64,000 bases of DNA from Candidatus Heimdallarchaeum endolithica. GTDB taxonomy: Archaea; Asgardarchaeota; Heimdallarchaeia; Heimdallarchaeales; Heimdallarchaeaceae. The stretch is taken from the NCBI GenBank assembly GCA_021513715.1, contig CP084167.1:248001-312000 (forward strand). Reading direction: 5' to 3'. The notes beneath the pieces are model-generated. The model was not told the origin of the DNA, searched no databases, and saw only the letters and a list, made by a program, of their open reading frames with translations. A program made the position numbers and the translations under genes. Below are positions 25,750-35,700 of this stretch, in pieces (the first letter of the stretch is position 1; every line of letters starts with the position of its first letter).

Positions 25750-27587
25750 TATTTTCCACCTCCCACGCTTTCAGCAACTGAAGGTTCTAAACCTTCATTA
25801 ATAGGTAAGTGCTTACACATAAATTGATACTCCTCGCAACGTGATAAAAGCTCTTCATGAGTTCCTATATCTACTACTTTTCCTTTTTTCATCAAGATAA
25901 TCATATCAGCTTCTACTAAAGTCGTTAATCTTTGGGTAACCACAATACTTGTTCTTCCTTTCATTAGTTCTTCCATTGCGTAACGCAATCTCAACTCTGT
26001 TTTTATATCTACAGCGCTTGTACTATCATCTAAAAGCAAAAGTTTAGGGTCAGAGAGTAATGCTCTAGCAATAGCTATTCTTTGTCTTTGTCCTCCACTT
26101 AAAGTCACTCCTCTTTCACCTATAACAGTATCATACTTCTGAGGTAAAGATTCAATAAACTGCGCAATTTGAGCTCGTTCTGCTGCAATTTTTATTTCTT
26201 CTTCTGTAGCATTTTGTTTAGAAAAAGAGATATTAGCTTTAATTGTATCAGAAAAGAGAAAAATCTCTTGTTCAACTAATGTTACATGCTGCCTAATATA
26301 TTTAGTATGCATTTGATTTAATGGAGTACCATTTACAAATATTGTCCCTTCGTTTGGGTCATACAAACGTAAAAGAAGTTTGAGGATAGTAGATTTACCA
26401 GAACCAGGACCGCCAATTAAAGCTACACGTGCCCCTGCTGGAATATTAAATGAAACACCAATTAGAGAATATTTTTTCGTACCAGGATAGGCAAAGTTAA
26501 CATTTCTAAATTCAATTCCTTTATTCCAATTTCCAGTAAGTGGGTCTGAAGGTTCTATCAAAGGGTCTTGAAAAGAAATCTTATCCCACAATCTTTTTGC
26601 ATTTTGTATTCCCCCCTGAAGCATTATTAATCTCGCAGGTATCATGAAATTTTGTCTATTTAGAGACATCAGCAAAGCCAGAATTGTAACCAATGTCCCA
26701 ATTGTAAAATACTTATTAACCACCATCCATGAACCATAAGCGAAAGCTCCAGCAGTAAATACAACAGTAATTAGTGCAGGCCAATAAAAGGCACTTAAAT
26801 ATCCTTCTTTCTTCATATCTTCTGCATATCGATAACTTACATGCTCAAACTTTGCTATCTCGTTCTCTTCATTATCAAAAGAACGAACAGTGTCTATACC
26901 TTTAAACATCTCTTGACTTAACGAAGACAGTTCACTCAGATCAGTTGCTAATTTTTTCCTTATTGGACCTACTTTACCTGCATAAATCCAAGCTATTACA
27001 AAATAAATAATAAAAGCAATAGAAATTGATATTCCAATATAGAAATCTGCCCTCCATAAGAAAAAAATAGAAATAATTATTCCTACAACAGAACTCAACA
27101 ACATTCTCAAAGCAGGATTAAAAGCCATTCTAATGCTATTTATTTCATTCATACCCATACTAAGAATAACTCCACTATCATTAATATCAAAAAAAGCCAT
27201 TGAATGCTGTTGAATAACTTCATAAAATTCTTGACGCATATCTCTTTGAATTCTAAATGAAGCAATTGCCCAAACATAAACACTCAGAGATTGAGAGATC
27301 CAGCTTAAAAGAACAAAAATAAGCATTAAGAAAATAGTTTTATTAAAGTTTACTGAAAAACCTTCTTCATGCAAATAGTCAAAAGCTGTCCCTATAAGAG
27401 CAGTTGTGTTTACTGATAAATATGTACTAACAATAAGTAAAAGAAAACCTGCCAAATAATGAAAAGGATAACGTAAAAGTGCTGACCAAAACCATTTATT
27501 AGCATTTTTATATTTTTTTATTATTAGAGCTTGTTTATCTATGTATTCTGATTTTGAATAAACTGAACTTGTCTTCTTCACAAACAT
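25749..27587 (-). CDS. ABC exporter subunit with degenerate Walker B (heterodimer partner)
   Basis: This 612-residue ABC exporter half has a six-helix membrane domain followed by an ATPase domain: Walker A GGPGSGKST near residue 393, signature LSGGQRQ, and Walker B LLLLDDSTSAVD. The catalytic glutamate is replaced by aspartate, and the H-loop region reads VVTQRLTT instead of the usual histidine. This is the non-canonical site expected of one half of an asymmetric heterodimeric exporter. It is the first gene of the two-gene operon. The start region contains three TCATAC-type hexamers at 9-bp period between a TATA-like element and the ATG, where a repressor would block transcription. Confidence 0.92.
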   Translation of the reverse strand: MFVKKTSSVYSKSEYIDKQALIIKKYKNANKWFWSALLRYPFHYLAGFLLLIVSTYLSVNTTALIGTAFDYLHEEGFSVNFNKTIFLMLIFVLLSWISQSLSVYVWAIASFRIQRDMRQEFYEVIQQHSMAFFDINDSGVILSMGMNEINSIRMAFNPALRMLLSSVVGIIISIFFLWRADFYIGISISIAFIIYFVIAWIYAGKVGPIRKKLATDLSELSSLSQEMFKGIDTVRSFDNEENEIAKFEHVSYRYAEDMKKEGYLSAFYWPALITVVFTAGAFAYGSWMVVNKYFTIGTLVTILALLMSLNRQNFMIPARLIMLQGGIQNAKRLWDKISFQDPLIEPSDPLTGNWNKGIEFRNVNFAYPGTKKYSLIGVSFNIPAGARVALIGGPGSGKSTILKLLLRLYDPNEGTIFVNGTPLNQMHTKYIRQHVTLVEQEIFLFSDTIKANISFSKQNATEEEIKIAAERAQIAQFIESLPQKYDTVIGERGVTLSGGQRQRIAIARALLSDPKLLLLDDSTSAVDIKTELRLRYAMEELMKGRTSIVVTQRLTTLVEADMIILMKKGKVVDIGTHEELLSRCEEYQFMCKHLPINEGLEPSVAESVGGGK

Positions 27588-27608
27588 AATAAATACCTTT
27601 AAGCCTTA

Positions 27609-27632
27609 TCATACACGTCATACATGTTATAC
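27609..27632. promoter_or_regulatory. Putative RHH operator cluster 1 (three hexamers, 9-bp period), ABC exporter promoter
   Basis: The hexamers TCATAC (27609-27614), TCATAC (27618-27623) and TTATAC (27627-27632) are spaced exactly 9 bases start to start. They lie 22-45 bases upstream of the exporter ATG (minus strand) and downstream of a TATA-like sequence on that strand. Ribbon-helix-helix repressors bind such short direct repeats cooperatively. Confidence 0.6.
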
Positions 27633-27705
27633 TTTAAAAATATTTCTTTATACAAATCTTATTCCTTCAATAAAGCCATACAAGCAGTTAAAAAAGATAG
27701 AAACA

Positions 27706-27735
27706 TTTATATCATACAAATCATACTGCTCATAT
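27706..27735. promoter_or_regulatory. TATA box and putative RHH operator cluster 2 (three hexamers, 9-bp period), regulator promoter
   Basis: TTTATAT (27706-27712) is followed by TCATAC (27712-27717), TCATAC (27721-27726) and TCATAT (27730-27735), again with exact 9-base spacing. The cluster ends six bases before the regulator ATG at 27742 and covers the expected transcription start. This layout would let the regulator repress its own gene. A lone CCATAC at 27676-27681 lies exactly four 9-base periods upstream of the cluster. Confidence 0.6.
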
Positions 27736-27741
27736 GATAAT

Positions 27742-28653
27742 ATGGAAACTGTTGAAAAAGAATCGAAAGATGTTACGATAAGGAATGTAGACACAGAATT
27801 ATATGATCAATTTTCAACTTATGCAAAAAAAGAAGGATTAACAACTGGAGAACTATTCAATATTCTTTTCTCTGGATTTATTGATCAAAACATATCTCCA
27901 TTGAGATTAGTGCGTAGAAGGACACATAGAATAAAAAGTCATGAAAGGCCAGAAGTTATTTCTGATATGGATGAGCTTACAATATCAAGAAAAGATTTAG
28001 AAGTACTTAAGGGGAAGAAAACGTTTTTCTTTATTAGAATTAACAATCTAGTTTTTAATGAGGATGTAGATGGAAAACTATTGTCAGAAACCATTCATGC
28101 TATTGGAAAATGTGACAATGTTCAATTCAAAGGAGATGTTCCTAAACTTGTTGAACTAGGACTTGTAATTAAAAAAGGAAGTTACATCTACCCATCTGAT
28201 TCTGAAAAACTTAAAGATATAACCATCAGAAAAGTTTCAAAAGAAGTTTATGATGCTTTTTTAGCTAAAAGTAAAGAGGAAGAAAAAACTACAGGAGAAT
28301 TATTCTCTGAAACTTTGGCTTTCTATCTTCCTACTTTTGAAATATTTGAATATGTACGAATTATTGAGAGAGAAACTAGAACTTACCCTTTAATTGTAAG
28401 AGATATAGAAGAATTAACAGTTTCTAATAAGGATTTAGAGCAAATTTCTCCTAAGAAAGTTCTTTTTTACAGAATCAAAAAAATTACTTTCGAAAAGGAA
28501 GTTTCAGTTCAAAATTTTGAAAAAAGCATAGGTAAAATAATTAAATGTAGACAAGTTTTCATTCCTGAAGAAATACCTAAACTTCTTGCTCTAGCTAGAA
28601 CAACTGAAGGTTGTGAAACTTATTTAGGGAAAGAAAAGATAAGATGTTATTAA
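27742..28653 (+). CDS. Tandem ribbon-helix-helix (RHH) domain transcriptional regulator
   Basis: The 303-residue protein is an internal duplication. Each half begins with an RHH-like segment: VTIRNVDTELYDQFSTYAKK with TTGELFN at residues 9-50, and ITIRKVSKEVYDAFLAKSKE with TTGELFS at about 157-195. Each RHH is followed by a ~100-residue alpha/beta module containing (D/E)ELT(I/V)S and an FFIRINNL or LFYRIKKI strand. RHH proteins normally dimerise to form the DNA-binding sheet, so one chain here could provide both halves. The gene is divergent from the ABC exporter operon. Both promoters carry clustered TCATAC repeats, so it is likely a local autoregulated repressor responding to an exporter substrate. 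The ligand role of the repeated module is inference. Confidence 0.8.
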   Translation: METVEKESKDVTIRNVDTELYDQFSTYAKKEGLTTGELFNILFSGFIDQNISPLRLVRRRTHRIKSHERPEVISDMDELTISRKDLEVLKGKKTFFFIRINNLVFNEDVDGKLLSETIHAIGKCDNVQFKGDVPKLVELGLVIKKGSYIYPSDSEKLKDITIRKVSKEVYDAFLAKSKEEEKTTGELFSETLAFYLPTFEIFEYVRIIERETRTYPLIVRDIEELTVSNKDLEQISPKKVLFYRIKKITFEKEVSVQNFEKSIGKIIKCRQVFIPEEIPKLLALARTTEGCETYLGKEKIRCY

Positions 28654-28667
28654 GTTTGAGAATTTTA

Positions 28668-29720
28668 CTAATTCTTTTCTTGCCATTTACGGAATTCTGA
28701 ATGAGAAATTAAGTATTGATTTTTTAGGGGTCTTAATCCTTTGTCTAGTTCTTCTCTACTTAACCATTTTATTGATTTATGATCCTTGTAATAAAGTACG
28801 TTTATTGCATGTGGAATGATTTCTCCAATTAAGTGAGTAGAAATTGATTCAGGAATGTCTAACTCTCCGTCACAGACAAAAGGAATAGCATCTTCTAATT
28901 CTACTTCAATTTTTTTTGCTGTAGAATAAATTCCTCCTTTGATTTTAAGATGCTCACCATTAAAGATTGTCATCAATCCTTTCAAAGTTTTAAGTTTAGT
29001 AAAATTTTCTGTTAAAAAGAAATCAAATAATTCTTTTTGTGGATGTGCATCTGGGCAACCTATCATTCCTCCTCCTAATGAAATTCCATTACCAAAAATT
29101 AATAGCATAAGTTTAACATTGTATTTTTTTTCGTCATCAATTGTTACTACAGCTTTTCTTTGTTTCATAGTGACTAATTTTTTCAGAGCTAGCAAAGTAT
29201 ATCTACTAGCACTTTTGATAAACTTTAATTCTCCTTTTTTGTTTCCTAAACCAACTTCAGAAGAGATACCTGCATCTAGCAAATTAATAAAGTATCTTTC
29301 GTATCCTGTATCAACCAAATGAATTTTACCTATTGAAGCTGGAGAAACTGCTGACTTATTGAAAAGTACATCAATTGCGTTTTTCGGATTCCAAGGAAAC
29401 CCGAGAGTAGTAGCGTAATCATTTCCTGTTCCAAAGGGTAAAACTCCTAAAGCTACTTTTTTCCTCTGTTCTGTAGGCAAGTTCATTAGGCCATTTACTA
29501 CTTCATTTAAAGTCCCATCTCCGCTTGCAACAACAATTCTGTTAAAACCGTTTTTTACTGCTTCTTCAGCTAAAATGTTTGCTTGCCTTGGTCCACTAGT
29601 AAAAGAAACATCATAATCTATTTCTTGCTTTTTAACGACTTCTTCTGCTTCTTTCCACCTTTTTTCACATTGTTGAGATCCACTGTTTGGATTAATAATA
29701 AATTTCCATTTATAAGACAT
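28668..29720 (-). CDS. Diacylglycerol kinase-family lipid kinase
   Basis: This 350-residue member of the DAGK/YegS/sphingosine kinase family has the N-terminal phosphate-binding start FIINPNSGSQ, the nucleotide-binding motif VASGDGTLNEVVNGLM and the LPFGTGNDYA loop. A C-terminal beta-sandwich contains FVCDGEL. It would phosphorylate a lipid alcohol with ATP at the inner membrane face. In an archaeon the substrate may be an ether lipid such as archaeol or a related diether, which cannot be decided here. It is convergent with the RHH regulator gene, with 14 bases between the stops. Confidence 0.9.
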   Translation of the reverse strand: MSYKWKFIINPNSGSQQCEKRWKEAEEVVKKQEIDYDVSFTSGPRQANILAEEAVKNGFNRIVVASGDGTLNEVVNGLMNLPTEQRKKVALGVLPFGTGNDYATTLGFPWNPKNAIDVLFNKSAVSPASIGKIHLVDTGYERYFINLLDAGISSEVGLGNKKGELKFIKSASRYTLLALKKLVTMKQRKAVVTIDDEKKYNVKLMLLIFGNGISLGGGMIGCPDAHPQKELFDFFLTENFTKLKTLKGLMTIFNGEHLKIKGGIYSTAKKIEVELEDAIPFVCDGELDIPESISTHLIGEIIPHAINVLYYKDHKSIKWLSREELDKGLRPLKNQYLISHSEFRKWQEKN

Positions 29721-29783
29721 TGATATTTAAAAATAATATACTTGCTTAAAAAAATATGGTAGAAACGTTAGAAAATAATTTGT

Positions 29784-30569
29784 TTATTCAATAAAAGGCA
29801 AGTAATCTTCTTCATTCGCTACTATATTCTTTATTTCAGTGAATGCTTGTTGCACTTTATCTTCTTCACCTATAATTAGAAAATGCAATGACCCCTCAGC
29901 TTTTCCTACTCCACCTGATCCTATATGAACAAATTCAACTTCTGGAAAGAGATATTCAAAGGCATCTAATTCAGTAAAAACTTCTCCAACTATAGGCATT
30001 AACCCAATAGGATGTCCCATTACAAGTTCTGGTTTAAAAGTTTCATTACCCAACAATTGCGCTAGAAGATAAACGTCTTCAGAGCTTCTTTTAATTAAAC
30101 TAATTGGGACAAGTATGGGAATCCCTCTTGCTACAGCAATTGGTAGGATATTTCCAATTGTTCCCCCATTCGGATGAGCTATGTAAACTCCAGCTATATA
30201 ATTATCATCTAAAACATTACCTCCCTTTACTATTAAATCTTCAGTACTAAACTTCTCTATCTCTTGCTTTGTCTCATCTATCTCTCTTATTTCTTTTTTT
30301 TCTATTACGATTTCTTTCATTCTTTTATCTGCAGAAACTCCACCATACCTTTTTTCAAACTCCTTATCTCCTGTAATTTGCCCAGCAACATAAAACTGTT
30401 TTTGAATTGTTTTTTTCTTAATTTCTTCCAGAATATAAGCGTTTGTTGATCCTCTTGCAAGAAAAATTTTTCCTTTTTCAAATGAATTTTTAAAACTAGG
30501 ATGTTCAAGAATCCCTTTTGCCATTATTCTTTTGCATTCTGGTTGAGTTAAAACAATTAGAGCTTTCAT
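29784..30569 (-). CDS. Conserved protein of unknown function
   Basis: The 261-residue soluble protein begins MKALIVLTQPECKRIMAKG, a Rossmann-like strand and helix. Conserved-looking glycine-rich segments follow (NGGTIGNILPIAVARGIPILVPISL, and HIGSGGVGKAEGS near the C-terminus). These look like ligand or nucleotide binding loops. I believe related hypothetical proteins exist in methanogens and clostridia, but I cannot name a function. It lies 63 bases upstream of the lipid kinase on the same strand and may be co-transcribed with it. Confidence 0.7.
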   Translation of the reverse strand: MKALIVLTQPECKRIMAKGILEHPSFKNSFEKGKIFLARGSTNAYILEEIKKKTIQKQFYVAGQITGDKEFEKRYGGVSADKRMKEIVIEKKEIREIDETKQEIEKFSTEDLIVKGGNVLDDNYIAGVYIAHPNGGTIGNILPIAVARGIPILVPISLIKRSSEDVYLLAQLLGNETFKPELVMGHPIGLMPIVGEVFTELDAFEYLFPEVEFVHIGSGGVGKAEGSLHFLIIGEEDKVQQAFTEIKNIVANEEDYLPFIE

Positions 30570-30713
30570 AATACTTTTTTCACATTATAAATAAAAATAT
30601 TAGTATTCCATCTTATTCTTACTTCCTTCAATATACTAGGATAAATTCAAACATATTTAGTGTAAAAACTTAAATTCTAGATTTTAATCTGTAAATATAT
30701 AGGGATTGACACA

Positions 30714-32732
30714 ATGCAATTAATATTTGAAGAAATGTTAAAAAGATTAAACGAAACAAGTAAAAAAATTGTAATGAATGAAGTAACTAAACAAAATTCT
30801 TCTAACCCTAACGAGATGCTTCAACAAGGAGCTTTTTCTGCATTGAAAATTCTTTTACATGAAGAGAAAACTATCCCTTCAAACAATCAACAAATAGTTA
30901 CTTTAGCTACTCTTACTTGTTATTTAACTCAAAAAATGAGAGCTACAACAGAGCTTATTGACACTCTTAAGAAAGTTGATGACCCTTTTGTTTCTTTATT
31001 TAATCTCTATTTTCAAGAGAATCCCCAGAATTATACAAAAATAGTAAGAGAGATTGATGCTCAAGAACAAGAAATTAAGAAAAAGAAAAAGATAACAAAC
31101 GAGATTCAAGCAGCAATTTATAATATTCAATCCTGGGTTCATGGACAACAAGGAGAGATAGATAAGATTAAACCTATTTTAGTAACAGTTAAAGAAAGAA
31201 TAAAAGAGTCAAAAGAGATTATAGAACATCATCATCTACATGAAGCTTTTCATAATATAATGTGGTGGTTACTCCATTCAGGTGTAGATGTTAATTATGA
31301 AAAGGAATTTGAATTCATCGAACCTTACATCGAGAAATATGGTTCATATAAAAGTAAAACAACTTTCTTAAACGTAAAGGGGAGTATTAACAGTTATTTT
31401 GGTAAAAACAAAGAAGCTATAAACTGTTTTCAAAAGCTCATTAAAATACATAGTCAATTTAATGATAATTATCGTTTATCCATTGCAACAGGGAATTTAG
31501 CAGAAGTTTTAGCAGTCGAAGGGAAAATAAAAAAAGCGAAAGATATGATGGAAACAGCTATAAGTCTTTATAAGGAAAGTACAGGAAAATGGCCCTATTT
31601 ATACCTGACTGAAATTGGTAACTTATACTTCCTTTTAGGAGATGAGAGAGCAGAAAAATCATTTTTATCAGCTTATGAAATACAAAAAAATGAAAAATCA
31701 ATGCACAAAGCGTTTATTTTGTTTGAACTAATACATTACTTTTTGAGAGTAGAAAAAATAGAAAAAGTGAAGAACTATTTAAAAGAATTAAAAAGTCTAG
31801 CTCGAGAACTTGAAGTTCCTTCAATTAACATTAGAGTTGACTATTTACGAGGTTTCTTGGAAATGCTTCAACATAATCTAACTAGTGCTATTTCTTTCCT
31901 TCACTCTTCACTTGAAAACGCTTCTCTTATTAGTGATACAGAATTAATTCTTTATTCAAACATTCAGTTAGCAGTTGCTTACTTAATTTATTATCGACTA
32001 CTTGAAACTCAAGAAAACCTCAATTTAGCATTAAACTACTGCGAAACTGTTAAACAACTAGCTATAGAATATAAACACAATCAACTTCTGGCAGTAAGTT
32101 TTCTGGTTAACGCGGTTTTAGTAGCAATAGATGGAGATTCTGACACTGCTTTTAATTTGTTATTAGAAGCTCGAAAAATAAGTGAGGAAATAGAATTAGA
32201 CACTCTCAAAAAGGATATAGATGAAGTGGAGAAGAATGTTCGTCTTGCTGAAAAAACAGGTACATTAGAAATAAAAAAACAAAATGTGATCGATTTTATT
32301 CTTCCTCAATTCAAGTCTTTGTTATCTCTTAAAGTAGAGAGTTCAAAAAACCATGAAACAGAGATTTTAGGTCTACTTGTTATTAGCGAAAGTGGTGTTC
32401 CTGTTTATTCAAATCTTAAAGAGAAACTCAAAGCTGATGATATCTTACTTTCAGGTTTACTAATGGCCATAAATCAATTAGCTGAAAGCATTACAGGTGA
32501 TAAGCAAATACGTAGACTGAAAGATGTTTTTTACGAAGATTTTACAATTAGTTTACAAGCAATAAAAAACGGTATTATTGCAGTAATAGCTTCAGAAATG
32601 AGTTCAGAAATAAGAATTTGGACACTTTCCCTAGCTGAAAGAATAAAAGAGATACCAAAAGCTCCAGTAAAACCTCAATTTTATGAAAAAAACATAAGAG
32701 AAATTCTTGAATATACTGGATTTAGTAGATAA
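30714..32732 (+). CDS. TPR-like helical repeat protein with C-terminal roadblock/longin-like domain
   Basis: The first ~520 of 672 residues are paired amphipathic helices with TPR-like spacing (AINCFQKLIKIHSQFNDNYRLSIATGNLAEVLAVEGK, then several more). The C-terminal ~120 residues switch to an alpha/beta fold. This starts GLLVISESGVPVYS near residue 552, continues LLSGLLMAINQLAESITG, and includes two short strands (FTISLQAIKNGIIAVIAS). That is the roadblock/longin signature common in Asgard archaeal proteins. A scaffold that brings partners to a GTPase-regulating or sensory module is a reasonable inference, with no direct evidence. A TATA-like AAATATATA lies about 20 bases upstream of the ATG, so the transcript leader is minimal. 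Confidence 0.8.
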   Translation: MQLIFEEMLKRLNETSKKIVMNEVTKQNSSNPNEMLQQGAFSALKILLHEEKTIPSNNQQIVTLATLTCYLTQKMRATTELIDTLKKVDDPFVSLFNLYFQENPQNYTKIVREIDAQEQEIKKKKKITNEIQAAIYNIQSWVHGQQGEIDKIKPILVTVKERIKESKEIIEHHHLHEAFHNIMWWLLHSGVDVNYEKEFEFIEPYIEKYGSYKSKTTFLNVKGSINSYFGKNKEAINCFQKLIKIHSQFNDNYRLSIATGNLAEVLAVEGKIKKAKDMMETAISLYKESTGKWPYLYLTEIGNLYFLLGDERAEKSFLSAYEIQKNEKSMHKAFILFELIHYFLRVEKIEKVKNYLKELKSLARELEVPSINIRVDYLRGFLEMLQHNLTSAISFLHSSLENASLISDTELILYSNIQLAVAYLIYYRLLETQENLNLALNYCETVKQLAIEYKHNQLLAVSFLVNAVLVAIDGDSDTAFNLLLEARKISEEIELDTLKKDIDEVEKNVRLAEKTGTLEIKKQNVIDFILPQFKSLLSLKVESSKNHETEILGLLVISESGVPVYSNLKEKLKADDILLSGLLMAINQLAESITGDKQIRRLKDVFYEDFTISLQAIKNGIIAVIASEMSSEIRIWTLSLAERIKEIPKAPVKPQFYEKNIREILEYTGFSR

Positions 32733-32763
32733 AGAGGAAGTTTTAGGCTCTTTTAAAACGAGA

Positions 32764-35700
32764 CTAATCTTCCATTAATTCTCTAATATTACTATTTGCG
32801 AAAGGTTTGATTTTTTCAAGTTCATCAGTAAATACTATCATTGTTTCAAAAGTAAGCTTTTCTTCAGGTTTTATTTTTGCTAGAGGAGATTGCGCGATTA
32901 TGTTTGAAAGAGTTAAATTGGGTATATATGGTTTTACATAATATCCAAATCGCTTAGAGTTGATTACAACACCTAAATAATAGGGGGCATCTTTATTTTT
33001 GTAAGCTACCCATCTTGTTTCTCTTTTCTTATGTTTCCAAGCTTCACTTTCAAAATCTTGAGTTCTAAAGGTTAAATAAGTCTCACCATTATCAATATAG
33101 TATTTATCTTCTGTTGTCCCTGATGGTTCAAGGTTAATATTTATTACTGGATTAAAGTATCTAGAAACTCCAGAATGGTTGCAAATTTGCTGTTGCACTA
33201 AAAGAAAAGGTGAATCAGGTAGTGTCAAATAGAAATTAGTAACTTGTAATCCTTTAAGATAAGGAGAGTAAGTTATTATTTCGCTTTTCATTCCTACTCC
33301 TTCAAGTCTTCCTTTTCGAACATCAGGTAATAGTTCAAATTTTAGATCTAAATAATCTTGGAAATCCCAACTATTATATTGTGTAATGTGTGGAGCAATT
33401 CCTCCAAAAAAGCGGTTATCCCAGAGAAAGGGTGGACTCTCTGGCCAAAAAGTTTTGAATATATTTTTTTGGTCTTTATAGGATAAAAAGTAAGCCACTC
33501 CATTAAAGTTATGACTTGCACGAAATGTAAGTAATCCATTAGAAACTTGAATATATTTGTTTTTTTCTTCTTTAATCTCTTTTTTGATTGGTTTATCTTT
33601 ACTGTAGAAACATAAACTAATATCTTTTTTATCAATATATGAACCTGTATCTAACATCAATTTTTCTTTTAATGTTTCAAGGGAATCAGGAACATCAATT
33701 TTTAGACTTTGTGAAAACCTAGCAATTTTCTTACCTACTAGTTTTATTGAATTAGGATAAATTTTACCTTCTTTGAATAGAATTTCTCCTTTAAACGCCG
33801 TAGGTAGAAAGGCGTCAAAATTAAAGTAGAATTTAGAGCTATTTTTATCAATAAATAACCCATCAACAATTGATGTTTCTTTTCCTAATGAAATACCATA
33901 AATTCTCATAGGTGAAGGTAGTTCGTCTTCTTCATCAACTAAATATTTACTCAAATATAGTTCAGACCATTTTTCTCTTATACTCTTCCAATCATCAGCA
34001 AAAAAGAAATATGCAGCTGGAAGCTCAATTTTAGTTTTTGGCTCAATAAATGGGAGAATATAATCTACATGCGGAAATGTGCTATCTAAGTATACTTTAT
34101 CTGTTTTTTCTAAATTAAAGAGAAAACCAGCAAAACCATTATCATATTTACAAGCAACCCAACCTTCTTTTAGTTTTGAAGGATCTTTTCCTAATTCAAG
34201 CGATAGTTCGAATAGATTAGAGTAGTAAATTCCTTCTTTTAATGGAATTATCTTATATTTTTGTATTTGATGTTCAGACCACCACCAATATCCATAATGA
34301 ACACCCATGTTCTCTATTTTACTATCTGTAGTATTTTCTAGTTCATAATTAATCTTCAATGGAGATGCATCATGAGGAATAAAGAGTTTTCTTACAACTT
34401 TTATACCCGTCTTATTTTCAGAAAGACCTGTACTTATGAGTAAAAGTCCATGCTCTAACTCTTTTATCTCATGGTCAAGTTTTTTAGTGTAAAACTCTGA
34501 ACCTTCATTGTCAAATGGTAATCCTAAGACGATCGAATTTCCTATTATTTTGAGTTTTCTCTTTTTATCATCGATATAAATCATATTACTACTTAAAGGA
34601 CTTTCATCGAATTTTACTCTGACATACTTATTTTCAACATAGTGGAATTGGTTTATCTTATAGTGAATAGCTTTATCTTTATCAACTATTAATAAAGGTA
34701 AATCAAATGAGCCAATCTCCTTGTTTAACTCACTGGAATAGATTTTAGCTTGTATATAGTCTACTGTAGTATATGTTTTTTCTACTTCTGCATTTATTTC
34801 AACCAAGTTGTCATATATCGAAATTTCTGTTTCTATAGTATTAGAGAGAAAAGAGACATATTTCCCATTTTTAATTTTTAGTGTCCAATTTTGCTTTTCT
34901 CCAGTAAAATTACTGATACTAAAGGGAATAGAGGTCTTTGAAACAGGTAAAACATTTAAGTAATATGGAAAAATCTCAACTTTTACTGGTGATTTAGGAA
35001 TCTTACCAACATATAGATTAAATTCATTTTCACTATACTGAATTTTAAAAGAAACATAATGTTCTACTAGAGATTGTTTGAATTTTTTATCATCAAATTC
35101 AGGAGTAGATGAAAGAAATGAACCTTCAAAAGACAGTTTTATCTTTGTATTTGGTTTAAGTTTAATTTGTTCATCTGTCTTTGTTTCATTTAATATAATT
35201 GATGAAGAGCTAATTATGGAAATATCAAGAGTTTTTTCTTCATTTGTGTTGTTAGAAACTTCTAAGAAAACAGGAAATTTTTCTACTCCTATAAAAGCTT
35301 CAGATTTAGGAGTATAAGCCTTTATAGATATTTCTTCTTTCTCATGTTTTAAATGGAAACCACTAATATATCCAATTGTTCTGTCAATCCAAGTAGTTAA
35401 TTCGAAATCTTCTTTTTCATTTTTGAATTTGTATTCATATATTTTCATTTTTTCAATAAATTCTTTATCTTGCTCTTGAGAAATATGTGGTTTAAAACTG
35501 TCATACCAAGATATTTGCTTAAAAATTGGTTTAAAGAGAGGAAAATTAAGAATTTGGGGGATATAATTTTCCATATAAACTACTGTATCTGGTCTCCACT
35601 TGTATCCTTGTCGTTTATAAAGAGGCATAGCTTTCAAATTTCCTCCCCAAGTATGAAGTGAAATTAACCTTGCTTGTTTTTCCAAAGCAAAATTAGTAGC

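Noticed and set aside
28939..29322. Plus-strand ORF of 127 residues opposite the lipid kinase
   Set aside because: It overlaps the conserved kinase core on the other strand and has no domain-like composition or promoter.
33348..33635. Minus-strand ORF of 95 residues inside the GNAT fusion gene
   Set aside because: It lies in another frame of the long GNAT reading frame and is a shadow.
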